Positions 1-9,992 of a stretch of DNA of 64,000 nucleotides are shown here, one piece after another; positions within the stretch are counted from its first letter, which is position 1, and every line of letters starts with the position of its first letter. The DNA is from Edolisoma coerulescens (taxonomy: Eukaryota; Chordata; Aves; Passeriformes; Campephagidae), in the NCBI GenBank assembly GCA_013397115.1, contig VWZW01002762.1:371664-435663 (forward strand), given 5' to 3'. Made by a program: the position numbers and the translations under genes. The notes under the pieces are model-generated. The model had not been told where the DNA came from. It was given only the letters and a program-made list of their open reading frames with translations, and did no database searches.

Positions 1-1453
1 TGACAAAGTCAAATAATCAGCAATTCTGTGATGGCAGTGTAACTTCTGTTCCTTTTCTGTCAGCACTCTGTATACAGTGGTCCTTTAATGTTCAGTTCCA
101 AAATTGGATAGCATGTTTTCTGGGAGGATTTTCATGCTCATCAGTCATAAAGTTGACCTTACCAACTGAAGGTGCCCAGTCATTTGTTTATAGACAAGCT
201 CACAAAGGTATTAAAATCCTTAGCTGTGAAAGCTAAACCTCAGCTAGTGTGATGTGTAAAATCCAAGATAAATTGGTTAAGATAACATTAAGAAAAGGCT
301 TTGATGGAATCAAAGAGAAGTGTTTCACCTCATTTGGGTACGTACTTTTGTTGAAATCATGATGACAGAATCAAACTGTATCTTGTTCATTAATACTGTT
401 ATTTGTAATAAAGCCTTTAATCCTGGAAAACAGCTTTTTAAATTATTTTGATGAGGGATGATATGAAAACTAAGCAGATGCTGCTCTTTCTCTACATATT
501 GTACATATCCTAGGTCAGAGGATGCTTAGACCAATACTGCAGGAGGCTTTTTGAAAAGTAGTTGCTCAGAGAGTCAATCTGGCTGCAGTCTTACACCAAA
601 AACATATTTAATACACTCCATTTTTGTTTTAATCCTTCTCTTTATCTTTTATTTTCCCTATAAAGTATCAGTCCTGAATAAGTAAATGACTTGGGGAAAC
701 CCCATACCAACACCATCTGCTTAAAGATATACTGTACATCACTTTTAAAAGTACATGCAAATGGAGGCAACTTTTTGAAAGAAAGAGCTTTCCCTCTCAC
801 TGCACATTTCTTTCACTTTTACTGTGATTCCAGTGCAAAGGCTGGATTTGCAAGAGAGCTGTACCTTTATATAAATGAAATTTTTCAGTTCATCAAGAAG
901 AGAGATCACTGTGAAAATGAGTGGACACTTAAGTGGGCTTACATTTCAGTGTTCATAGACCCTAAAAGTCATCCCCAGTGCAATGACCTTTGCCTAATAA
1001 TTGTACAGCTATGCAGTTTGCTTAATCTTATGTGCATCATAATAAATTGGAGCATATACTACAACCACAAGCATAATAAACATCAGCAGCAAAATACATT
1101 TCTCACAGCTTTCCCTAAAATACCATTCACCTTTTTCCCTCAGACCCAAAAAAAGCACCTTCTCATCTCAACCAATCTTTCCAAACACAGAAGCTGTCAA
1201 CAGAGAACTCTGGCTGCCAACTTTGATGGAAGTTTCCTGGTGCCCCAGTTGCAATGGGTGATAGACCTCCACAGGCTTCCCAGGAAAATGTGATCATTTC
1301 TTGCCCATCCTTGTGTTCTCAGCACCATCCAATTAACAGTGGACCCCGACCAGCAAGGGTATCCAGCAGTGAATATTATTGGGAACCCAACAGAGCACCT
1401 GCTGATAAGGTTTCCCTGTTTCCCTCTGCACTCTAAATACTCTCATTGTTTAT
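1..1453. other. Unique AT-rich DNA, no feature recognised
   Basis: No repeat family, splice-flanked exon or RNA gene is recognisable here. A 200-codon open frame on the plus strand (691-1293) lies in this stretch, but it shows no known domain and has the composition of chance AT-rich translation, so it is not called a gene. Confidence 0.5.
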
Positions 1454-1530
1454 TCATAGAGTCAAAGATTAAAGCCAGAGAGGGCCACTGTGATCATCTA
1501 ACCTCTAATCAGAAACTTTTCCAGTTTTTC
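1454..1530 (-). mobile_element. Ancient CR1/L3-like LINE 3' tail (degraded)
   Basis: The stretch resembles, read on the plus strand, the inverted 3' end of old amniote CR1/L3-type LINEs: a 'catagagtc' start, then 'aaagccagagagggccac' and 'tgtgatcatctaacc'. The similarity is to the pattern shared by turtle, crocodile and bird copies, as far as I remember it. It is far more diverged than the other CR1 copies in the window. No coding part remains. Assignment to a subfamily is not possible by eye. Confidence 0.4.
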
Positions 1531-2518
1531 AACCTTCTCCCTCACCTGCCAACATTAGATGGGGATGCAGAATGCAGTTTACCGTGACCCATTTAGAATT
1601 CCACCACACCTCATTCCTTCTGGGTTTGCTCACATATCCTGGTTTCTTGTTCAGTAGTATCTGCAGTGAGTTTTGCAGGACTAGTGTCTGCTCTCCAGTC
1701 CAGTTTTGAGCTCTGTCCTGACACACTGCCTCTTCTTTATCTCAGAGGAAATCTCAGCTGTTTAAGAGACGTAGACATCCTTGTACCAGAACTCAGAATC
1801 AATGAACTCCATTGACATTTGTGTAAATTGTTCAGACTTATATCTGAAAACTCACAAAAATTGGCATAGTGAGTTTTTCAGGCAGCCTTTGTTCTCTCTC
1901 TCCTCCTTTCCTTTTTGACTGTGGTTTTTTTAATTTGTTTTTTTGGGTTTTGGGGTTTTTTTTGCAATAGAACAATGTCACTGTCATTGTCAAAAGCGAA
2001 ATGTATTTCAGAGCAGTCTAGGTTTTCATAGTGGTAAGTATCCACAGTAGCTCAAGAGACAAAGCTTGAGGAGGAAACCAGTGAAGAATAATTAAATGAG
2101 TTCAAAATAAGCACTCTGCAGACCAAAGGCTGGCAAATCTTTTTTTTAGCTTGGCTAATTACTACTGGAACAATGTGCTTTTAACACAGATCTGGCACTT
2201 TGATGTGAACTGGTTTGTATCTGGATCATTCTGAAATAGGACTGTTGGCAGTCCCTTGTGTAGATGTATGTTGAGCTCCCATATTGTATGCTTAATTCTG
2301 GCAGGTCAAAGCCTATCCTGAATGATTCCATATATCTATATAGGTAGACAGGAGTTACTGATATGAGTATGGCACCTTAAAAAAAAGATATAGAATATCC
2401 TTCATACCTGACTTTTATTTGTGGGTTGAGATATCTGAAGGATAGAAAAATCTATTTACAGTTGATAGCGATCAATCTAAGAAGTTCAGGAGTCAATCAT
2501 GGAAAGGTACCTTTATAG
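1531..2518. other. Unique DNA, no gene seen
   Basis: Nothing recognisable except a T/G-rich low-complexity tract listed separately. Confidence 0.5.
1921..1964. repeat. T/G-rich low-complexity tract
   Basis: Runs of T broken by GGG or GGGG triplets. It is simple low-complexity sequence with no unit conserved enough to call a microsatellite. Confidence 0.6.
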
Positions 2519-3034
2519 ACAGCCCACGGGAAGTCTGTGGTGGAGCAGATACCCACCTGTGGCCCTTGGAAGACCCCATGGCAGGGCAGACGGATGTGCC
2601 CTGAAAGAAGCCACAGCCCATGGGGAGCCCGCACTGGAGTAGGCTCTTGGCAGGAACTGCAGCCTGTGAAGAGGAGCTCACACAGCAGCAGGTTTCCTGT
2701 CGGAATCTGTGGCCCATGGGGAGCCTACACTGGGGCAACCCATTCCTGAAGGATTATACCCAATGGAAACCACCCACACTGGAACAGTTCTCGAAGAACT
2801 GCAGCCCATGGAAAGGACCCATGTTGGAGATATTCATGAAGACCTGCCTCCTACGGGAAGGACCCCACACTGTAGCAGGGGAAGAGTGCAAGGAGGAAGG
2901 CAAGCGTTATGAACTGACCACAGCTCTCATTCCCCATCCTTCCTTGGTGGAGGATAAGTTAAGCTGAGCCTGTTGAGGGAAGGGATAGAGTGGCTTGATG
3001 GGTACCAGGAGCCAGCCAAGGTCAACCCATCACA
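2519..3034 (+). mobile_element. Degraded ERV LTR fragment (same family as the 41.7 kb LTR)
   Basis: This segment consists of repeated modules of the form 'cagcccatgg' ... 'acccacactggagcag' about 35-40 bp apart. It is followed by a tail ending in 'gccagccaaggtcaaccc' and 'atcaca'. The same modules and the same tail order occur in the better-preserved LTR at 41707-42751. The 5' part (U3 and TATA region) is missing and part of the 3' half, including the polyadenylation segment, is deleted. It is therefore an old, truncated solo LTR in plus orientation. Small open frames inside it on both strands are shadows of the repeat modules. The ERVL-type (class III) assignment rests on memory of songbird LTR families. 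No target-site duplication is visible. Confidence 0.72.
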
Positions 3035-5785
3035 ATCAAAAAGGTGTTTTGAATGTAAAGAGAGCTACATGAGCAAACCAAAATGGCAAAATTGTCTTCC
3101 TTTACCAAAGCACACCAAATGAGTAGCTGTGCTGCTCTCTTCCAGGCTGCAGGTCCAGGTGGTGTAGCTTCAAGGGTGTGACTCTGACTGACACAGCAAT
3201 GCCACAGAAGTCAGGCTTTAGCACGTGATATTTCTGCTAAACTCATGGCTCTCAGTGGCTTACTGAATCTCCTGGCAGAATTTTGCCTAGTGATTAGCAT
3301 ATATAACTGGAAGTCAGGTTACCTAGGGCCTTTATTTCTAGCTAGGGCATTGGCTTGGTGGATGAGGTGACCTTTAGTGAGACATCCCAGGTTGTTCTGC
3401 CTCTTTGCTGTAAAATAGAAAAAAGAATCAGTAGGGATGTGAAACATAATTCATTATTATTTATAAAGCATTTGCTGATCTGTAGAATACAAGTGTTCTA
3501 CTTTTGAATAATTCTTATCCTTGCCTTACATTAAAAGTGCGTTATTCTTGCCTTTATAATAAAAATGGAGATAAAACAAATAATAGTGATAGTGAAAAAT
3601 AACTCGGTTCTTGCCCAATGCTGTATTGCAATTTCTATGCATCTACTAAAACAATGAGAAACCTTAAGAAGAGGAGGATGCTACTTTTCTCCCTCTCTTG
3701 ACTTTCAAAAGATTTTTAAAGCTGTAAGTTAAAGGGATGCCATGTAATATCTTACCAAATCTTACCACAGAATTAAACACACAAAGGCTAATTGAAGCAT
3801 ATTAGCAATCTAAGAGGCTTCAAATATGAGAGTCTCTTAGAATATTGAAGGAGAATTTTCAGTTCAGCAATTATCTAGTAGTATAGGTTTTTTTCTTTTC
3901 CACTGTATCCCAGTGTATGGATATTTTATTTGGTGACTTGTTAATTTCACCATGACTGTGTATAATTTCAAATATTATTAAAAACAATAGCAAAAACATG
4001 GTCCAACCAGGAAGCAGATGAACATTCTAGTGACAGCCTATTTTTGAGGTCAAGGTGTTTTTAAATCCTTTCTCACACAGAAATAATTTTTGCATTTTGT
4101 GGGCAGGTATTTGAGGTGTAACACAAAGTTGTTACCCTTCTGCCACCTGAGAGCCAGAGCCTGAATCCATCTGAGTCTGGGGCTGCTTCTTTCCTTCAGT
4201 AAGTCCTGAAGAATGACTTGTCAGCAAAAAATGTTTTCTTCTGACATCACTTATTCTAGTTACAGTGTTATTTCTTTTCTTTCTACAGATTTTGCATTGC
4301 TTGGTGTGTAGTGGATCTTTTTGTTGTCAGCAGATGGATAACGAATGGAGAAAGGTGCTGTGAATAGTACTTGCAGAATTAAGCATATGAGTATCAAACA
4401 CCTTTGGTAAGCCACAGGAAGAACTTATAAGTGGTAAAGGGGTAAAGCAAGAGATTTATTTCCTAACTCTCCTTTCTTTTTCCTGGAACAATGAATAGAA
4501 AGATTAGTGTATTAGCACTTGAACTATTTTGTAGGTCAGACACAGCAAAAAGCTTATTCTTACCTACTCGTGGATAACCCGCATGCAGTGAACTGTGGCA
4601 TTAGTGTGGAGAACTGAAGAAGAAGAATGTAGGACCTTGGACAAATATTAGGTTCTTCTTTTATATAAGATGGAAATTCACATGGTTTTAAAAAAAATTT
4701 TGTAGTAAAATATGTAGGTACCTGTTCATAAACTAGGCAAAGCCCTCTGAGTGCCAAGTAGCATTGGTCTTCAATTTTAAACTGGCATTATAACACTAGT
4801 AAAATAAGTTTTTAAAAGCCAGTTTAAATACAAGACTTCAGTAAATGTTCTGCCTTTTCTGTGATTTTCTAGTCTGAGTTTCTTGTGGTGCATTTATATT
4901 CATACATCTATCACTTTATTAATGAGTTTTCTTGTATAAATTGACCCTGGCTGCAACTGTAAAATATAGCTTAAATGAAGTGTGGCTTTGAGACCAGGAA
5001 GATTATTAAAATATTAAAGTATATACATTGAATCATATGAATATCTTTCTTGCTAATATTTCAAGACTAAATACTTTTTGTCTGAAAGACAACCTTTAAT
5101 GAACAAACTTGTGGTCTGAAATGTACAAAGCTCCCTCTGGATCTTATTTTTCACTGGCTTCCATCTTCTAGTCACTTATACATCTGCAAAATGAATTTAA
5201 AATTACATCACTTAACCTAGTAACCTTTGACACTCATTTCACTTAAATACAGACAAGTTGTTAAAGTACAAAACACTGGAAAGATGCATCCCTTGCCTTT
5301 TCTGTGAAATATAAATGTGAGATGGTGGTAGAAATTAATATATTCTGGGTGTAACCAGCAAGCTCAAATCTTGGCGGGAAAGTTTGAGAAAGCAAAATAA
5401 ATTCCTTGTAAAACTGTAAAAAAGAATGTATCTGACTAAGCATTTATGTACTCAAAAGAAACACCCACATAAACTGCTGGAGATACTTGCAAAAATATCC
5501 ATATGCCTGACTAGAGGGTCACAGTGACTTTGTTAGGATTTTACCCTAGGTCCTTGTGTTTTTCACACTAATTGTCCCTCCAATACAAAACTGGTAAATA
5601 ATTCTTTTATTGCACACTAGTGAATGGGAAATCAGTGTCTTTTATTAGTATTTACATTGATGAGAGAAAATTCTTAATTATGTTTAGATATGTACATGTA
5701 CACCTATACACAAATTCTGGTTTTTACCATACAAGTCTCAGTAAGATACTCAGTGACTAAGTACCATATAAGTTGCTTGAGATAT
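3035..5785. other. Unique AT-rich DNA, no feature recognised
   Basis: No exon-like open frame with convincing splice sites, no recognisable transposon and no RNA gene was found. Confidence 0.5.
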
Positions 5786-6062
5786 TGTGACCAGATGGTT
5801 CACGGGGCTAGTAATGGATTATAGTGCTTTCTAGCTCCAGATTGCCAGTTCAAATCTGGGTCAGGTTGACACTGTCTGAGAATTATTACTGTTTGGTGGC
5901 TTACGTGAAATAAGTTGGAGACCTCAATATGCTTCCTAAAGGCTGGGTTAATATAACACAAATGTCACCAGATGATTGTTGGTTTCAGGGCTCAGGCTGA
6001 AGCACACTGAAGTCAGTGGAAAACTTCCATTGATTTCAGTGGGTATTGAATTAGGTCTTAAG
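5786..6062 (+). repeat. Possible ancient tRNA-derived SINE or related old repeat
   Basis: Positions 5840-5866 contain a T-arm-like stem and loop: 'ccag', the seven-base loop 'ttcaaat', then 'ctgg', which also resembles a pol III B box. About 150 bases further on, 6009-6021 and 6025-6037 form an imperfect 13-bp inverted repeat built on 'gaagtcagtggaa' and 'ttccattgatttc'. This resembles the 'attgacttcaatggg' motif common in old amniote repeats. An A box is not clear. The two signals may belong to one decayed MIR-like element or be unrelated. Confidence 0.3.
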
Positions 6063-7049
6063 TATGGAGAATGACTCCTTTGTGCTCTCAGAAGTGGTTA
6101 TTTACAAGGGGGTGAAGGACTCCCATGAACTGCTCCTGGGAGATGTGTAGTGCTGCCAGCTAGGATAAAGCAAGAGGTGCTTATCTGTCCTTGTTCTCAT
6201 GGAGGATGAGTATATAAGGATGGGCCAAGTCTTGACTGAAACACACTAATCTTCCCGAATTTAGGTAAGAGTGGGCTTATTCCGGCAGACCGTGGTAGAG
6301 AGTCAAAACCTCTCTGAAAGTTTACATTATCATTCTCTTGTTAGGCCTGGTGCTGGTCAACAGGTCACGTAAAGGGCTCCTATGTTTTTTGCAGATCACC
6401 TGTTCTCAACTAAGGATATTTTTGGTTTTGTTTGAACAGCAGAACTCCTTTGAACTCCACAGAGGATGACCTGGCTTCAGTTTAAAGTGCCTTTTGTCAC
6501 CATCCAGGCTCCATTAGTGCAGCAATGAATGAGAAGTGACTTGATCCTTGGGGATAAGTGCTATCATAGGGAAGAAATATTAGCTATAAAAAACTCCTCA
6601 GTTTAACTGGCTGGAAATTTAAACCAGACAGGTTAAAGTGGGAAATGAGACACAGTATTATCACAGTAGCTGATTAGCCAGTGGATCAAACCAGTAGGAA
6701 AAATGGAGGAATTGCCATTTCCATCACATCAAGTTCAGATACATGTTCAGAAGACATGCATTAATCAGATGTGCCACTGGACTATGTCCAATAACACTGT
6801 TTGCATTGTGATAGTAATGTAGTATTATTGCCATGGGAACCATAAAAAGAAATCAGACTCAGCTGCTAGTCTTGGGAACTACATGTATTTACCCCTGCCT
6901 TCTGCTCTCTTTTGAGCTTGGTTTCCAAACCTGCTTCAGAAACACTCAAGTACAACTCTGGCTGCATACCTTCTGTACCCCTTAAATTACATTAATTCAA
7001 ATTTCAAAGTCAGCTCTTAGCTATACACCTGAGAACAAAATGTCTAACT
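6063..7049. other. Unique DNA, no feature recognised
   Basis: A TATA-like 'tatataagg' at about 6211 stands alone, without a CpG island, an exon or any other promoter sign, so no promoter is called. Confidence 0.45.
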
Positions 7050-7541
7050 CATTTGATATCCTTCCGTGATAAGATCACCTGTCTAGTGAATGAAGGAAGT
7101 TGTTTGATGTAGTTTTTCTTTGTTTTGCTAAGGCTTTTGATACTGTCCCTCACTAGAATCCTTCTGCATAAGTCATCCAGTTGTAAAACAGGCAGGTACA
7201 TGGTGCTCTGGGTAGAGAACTGGGTGGAGAGCAGGGCTTAAAAAGTTGCAATGTACACCCAGATGGTGAACGGCAACCAGCAGTGCTCCTCAGGGTTCAA
7301 TTCCAGAGCCAGTTCTGTTCCATACTTTTATTATGATCTCAGTTGAATGCACAATTAGCAAATTTGCAGATGATACCAAACTGTGAGATATTGTTGACTC
7401 TCTCAAGGAATGAGAAGCCTTGTAGAGGGATCTAAAGAGACTGGAGCATTGTGGAATCATTAATGGCATGCCATTTAACAAGAAAAAATGACAGATTCTG
7501 CACCTGGTGTGGAGTAATGCCAGGCACAAGTACTAATCTGA
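7050..7541 (+). pseudogene. CR1 reverse-transcriptase remnant
   Basis: In plus frame from 7109, the codons read V-V-F-L-C-F-A-K-A-F-D-T-V-P-H, matching the conserved CR1 motif that in intact copies is close to 'DFSKAFDTV'. Further on, 7363-7383 reads F-A-D-D-T-K-L, the catalytic 'YADD-like' box of LINE reverse transcriptases with both aspartates kept, directly followed by a stop codon. The segment between is frameshifted and has lost the usual 'TSGVPQGS' part. No intact polypeptide is possible. It belongs to the surrounding CR1 and is not a host gene. Confidence 0.8.
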
Positions 7542-7630
7542 GGGAGGAGTGGCTGTAGAGCAGCCCNCCTGGTGTGGAGTAATGCCAGGCACAAGTATAA
7601 TCTGAGGGAGGAGTGGATGTAGAGCAGCCC
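7503..7630. repeat. 64-bp tandem duplication flanking a single N
   Basis: Copy 1 (7503-7566) and copy 2 (7568-7630) are the same stretch of CR1, differing by one missing base and one substitution. They are separated by the only ambiguous base in the window, N at 7567. An intact CR1 has one copy of this stretch. The arrangement is what gap closure or contig merging produces when two haplotypes or reads are not collapsed, although a real duplication cannot be excluded. Confidence 0.85.
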
Positions 7631-8140
7631 TGCAGACAGACATCTGGGGGTGCTGGGTGACAGCAGGCTCCATGTGAGTCAGCAGTGCCCTGGCAGCCAG
7701 GAGGGCAAAGCCCATCCTGGGATCACCAAACCCAGCATCGCCAGCCGGTCAAAAGAGGTGATTGTCCCACTGTGTTCAGAGTTGGTGCAGCCTCACCTTC
7801 AGCACTGGGTGGACTTCTGGGCCCCACCAGTTAAGAAGGATGTGAAGGTCCTTGGATGCATCTCCAGAGGACAACAAAGCTGGTGAAAGGGCTGGAAGGA
7901 GCGTCCTGTGGGGAGTGGCTGAGACCTTTTTTTTTGCGGTTTGGAGAGAAGGCAGCTGAGAGGAGATCTCATTCCCTCGACAGCTTTCTGGGGAAAGAGA
8001 GTAGAGAGGGACATGCTGAGCTCTTCTCCTGGTATCCAGTGACAGGATGTGTGGGATTGGTTCAAAGATGCATCAGGAGAGGTTCAGACTTGACATTAGG
8101 AGGCATTTCTTTACAGAAAGGGTGGGAAAACTCCGGAACC

Positions 8141-8960
8141 AATAAAACTATAATTTCTTTTTAAATCATCCCTTTTGTTTTTTCTTTATCAGAGCTTTGA
8201 TGCTTTTATATTTATTCAGATGGTGGTGACTTGGGGATTTTACATTCTAGGTACATATTCTGAATGAAGTTTCAGTTTTGCTGTTGAATGGCTGTATTTT
8301 AGAACCCCTCATTTGTTTACCTGTATAGTTTTTATCTTTGAGAAAAATAATAAATCTGACCAGTTTACTGCTGATAATAAATGGTAATAATTGATACTTT
8401 CAGGAGGCACCCTTCCAGCAGGAGAACAAAGAAACCAGATTTTGGGACTGGGCCATGAACAGAGTCAGCAAAGAGAAAAGTGACAAAAGTATTTTCATTG
8501 TAGATGAGGCAGTATCGGTGTTCAATTTAGTCTTGAGATTAAGAGCAAGATAATCCCCAAACACAGTTTGTATGGAGCGAAAAACCTGACGGAAATAAAT
8601 CAAGGAAAATTTATGGGCTTTGTCCAGGCCTTTACTGTCTTAAATGGGAAAGCAGAAGTGTTTTAAATGTAGAACTTACTGCTATATTATGTTGTATGTT
8701 CATGAAAGGATAAAATCACAAACCAGGAAATTCACATCTTCATAGGGATATCATCAAGCAGGTGAAGAAGGCTGAGAGGCAGTTCCAAATTCAACACCTA
8801 ACATTTGGATGAAAGACTATGTTTCCATTACCAGAAGACATCAGACTTCAAGTCTGCACTTGAGCTGTGATATCAGCTTGGATATAATTTAAAACATGCA
8901 TAATTTTAAATTTTGTCTGTATTTATTTAGCAATGGATAAGTGCTGATAGTGTTTAATGA
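8141..8960. other. Unique AT-rich DNA, no feature recognised
   Basis: No transposon, exon or RNA gene is recognisable in this stretch. Confidence 0.5.
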
Positions 8961-9125
8961 GAATCATAGAATCACACAATGATCTGAGTTGGAAGAGACC
9001 TTAAAGACCATCTAGTTCTGACCCTTCTGCTATGGACAGGGACAGCTTTCATTAAACAGGTTGGTCAGAGCCCTATCCAACCTAACTTTAAGCAATTTCA
9101 GAGTTGGGGCATCCACAGCTTTTCT
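8961..9125 (-). mobile_element. CR1 3'-end fragment (reverse strand)
   Basis: Read on the plus strand it begins 'aatcatagaatcac', then 'gagttggaagagacctta' and 'aagaccatctagttc'. This is the inverse of the CR1 3' terminus with its short octamer-type tail. Only the last ~165 bp are present, the usual outcome of 5' truncation during target-primed reverse transcription. There is no coding content. Confidence 0.9.
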
Positions 9126-9223
9126 AGATATATGATTATGTCTTTTCTATTAAACATAACTAGGTTTTAATGAAGATAATTTAGATCACTTTAGCCACAT
9201 TTTTAGCATGTGTACAAATATAG

Positions 9224-9992
9224 TGTTGCCCGCCAAAAAATTTAGGGTGCCTGAATCATGCATAAAAGGAATCCCTAAGAGTTGTTTAGATTTACACATG
9301 AGCTTAGGGAAGCCTTGTTGGGAAAGATGAAATAGGAAAACCTTATAAATATGATTGCCTGGAAAAAGATGCTGAGAATATAGAAACTATAAGCGAGATT
9401 GAAATGAAAGCTAGCTTTGAGATACCAGGCCTCAGTTACTGAACAACCGAAGAACAATGGCATGGCCACTGAAACTAATCCCCCCTATGAGTGAACAATG
9501 CCCTCGGCCTGTAGACAGGTCCAAGGGGCAGAGCAGACCCCTGCAAGCTTGGCAGAAGGGGTCCAAAGAGTAGTTTTAGGGTTTAAAGTGTAACACAGTA
9601 TGGTAATACTATGGATCTCATAGGCTATATGTAAACGCTATAAGATTTGTATCTTGTGTTAGATTGGTTAAGGAAAATTAGAATATTCAGCACAGAAGAT
9701 GATTTATGTCATTGTAACTGAGAAAATTATTCATTCTTGTACTCTTTTCCACTCTCTCTTGCATTTTCACTCTCCCACACGCTCTCTTACCTGCATGCAC
9801 TCTCTCTCTCACACACCTGCACCCAGCTGCTTCTCTGCCCTGCTTGGAGCTGCGACAGCAGCTCCTAGCAGGGCCCCAGCACCCACGCCCTTTGAAATAA
9901 ACCTCATGTTCTAAGACCATTCTCCAGAGATCTCTCGTCATTAGCAGTCCCGACCATCCAGACCAGCAACGGGTCAAACCCAATATTCTACA
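9224..9992 (+). mobile_element. Probable solo ERV LTR (plus orientation)
   Basis: A ~770-bp segment starting TGTTG and ending TCTACA, so it has the TG...CA ends expected of an LTR. A TATA-like 'ctataagattt' lies at about 9640. A pyrimidine-rich stretch follows (about 9750-9830), then an AATAAA polyadenylation signal at about 9896, then a short U5-like segment. There is no internal retroviral sequence on either side, so it would be a solo LTR. The flanking tetra- to hexamers do not match, so the exact ends are tentative. The class (ERV1 or ERVK) is not determined. Open frames on both strands here are not genes. Confidence 0.65.

Larger units (their letters stand above)
7050..8140 (+). mobile_element. 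CR1 LINE fragment (RT 3' half to 3' region, truncated)
   Basis: A plus-strand CR1 copy truncated at both ends. In order it shows the reverse-transcriptase 'KAFDTVPH' region, the catalytic 'FADDTKL' box and then the C-terminal coding stretch resembling 'GDSRLHVSQQCPGSQEGKAH' (about 7655-7705). The post-RT region typical of CR1 follows: 'cagcatcgccagccggtca', 'gaggtgattgtcccac', 'aggagaggttcagacttgac'. The canonical CR1 3' terminus is absent; the match fades after about 8140. Many stops and frameshifts make it inactive. A local duplication around an N at 7567 interrupts it. Confidence 0.88.

Noticed and set aside
691..1293. 200-codon open frame on the plus strand
   Set aside because: No recognisable domain, composition of AT-rich chance translation, no CpG island, no splice context. 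One frame of this length is not surprising in 128 kb of scanned strand.
6205..6225. TATA box as a core promoter
   Set aside because: A lone TATA-like word in AT-rich DNA with no CpG island, exon or polyA partner.
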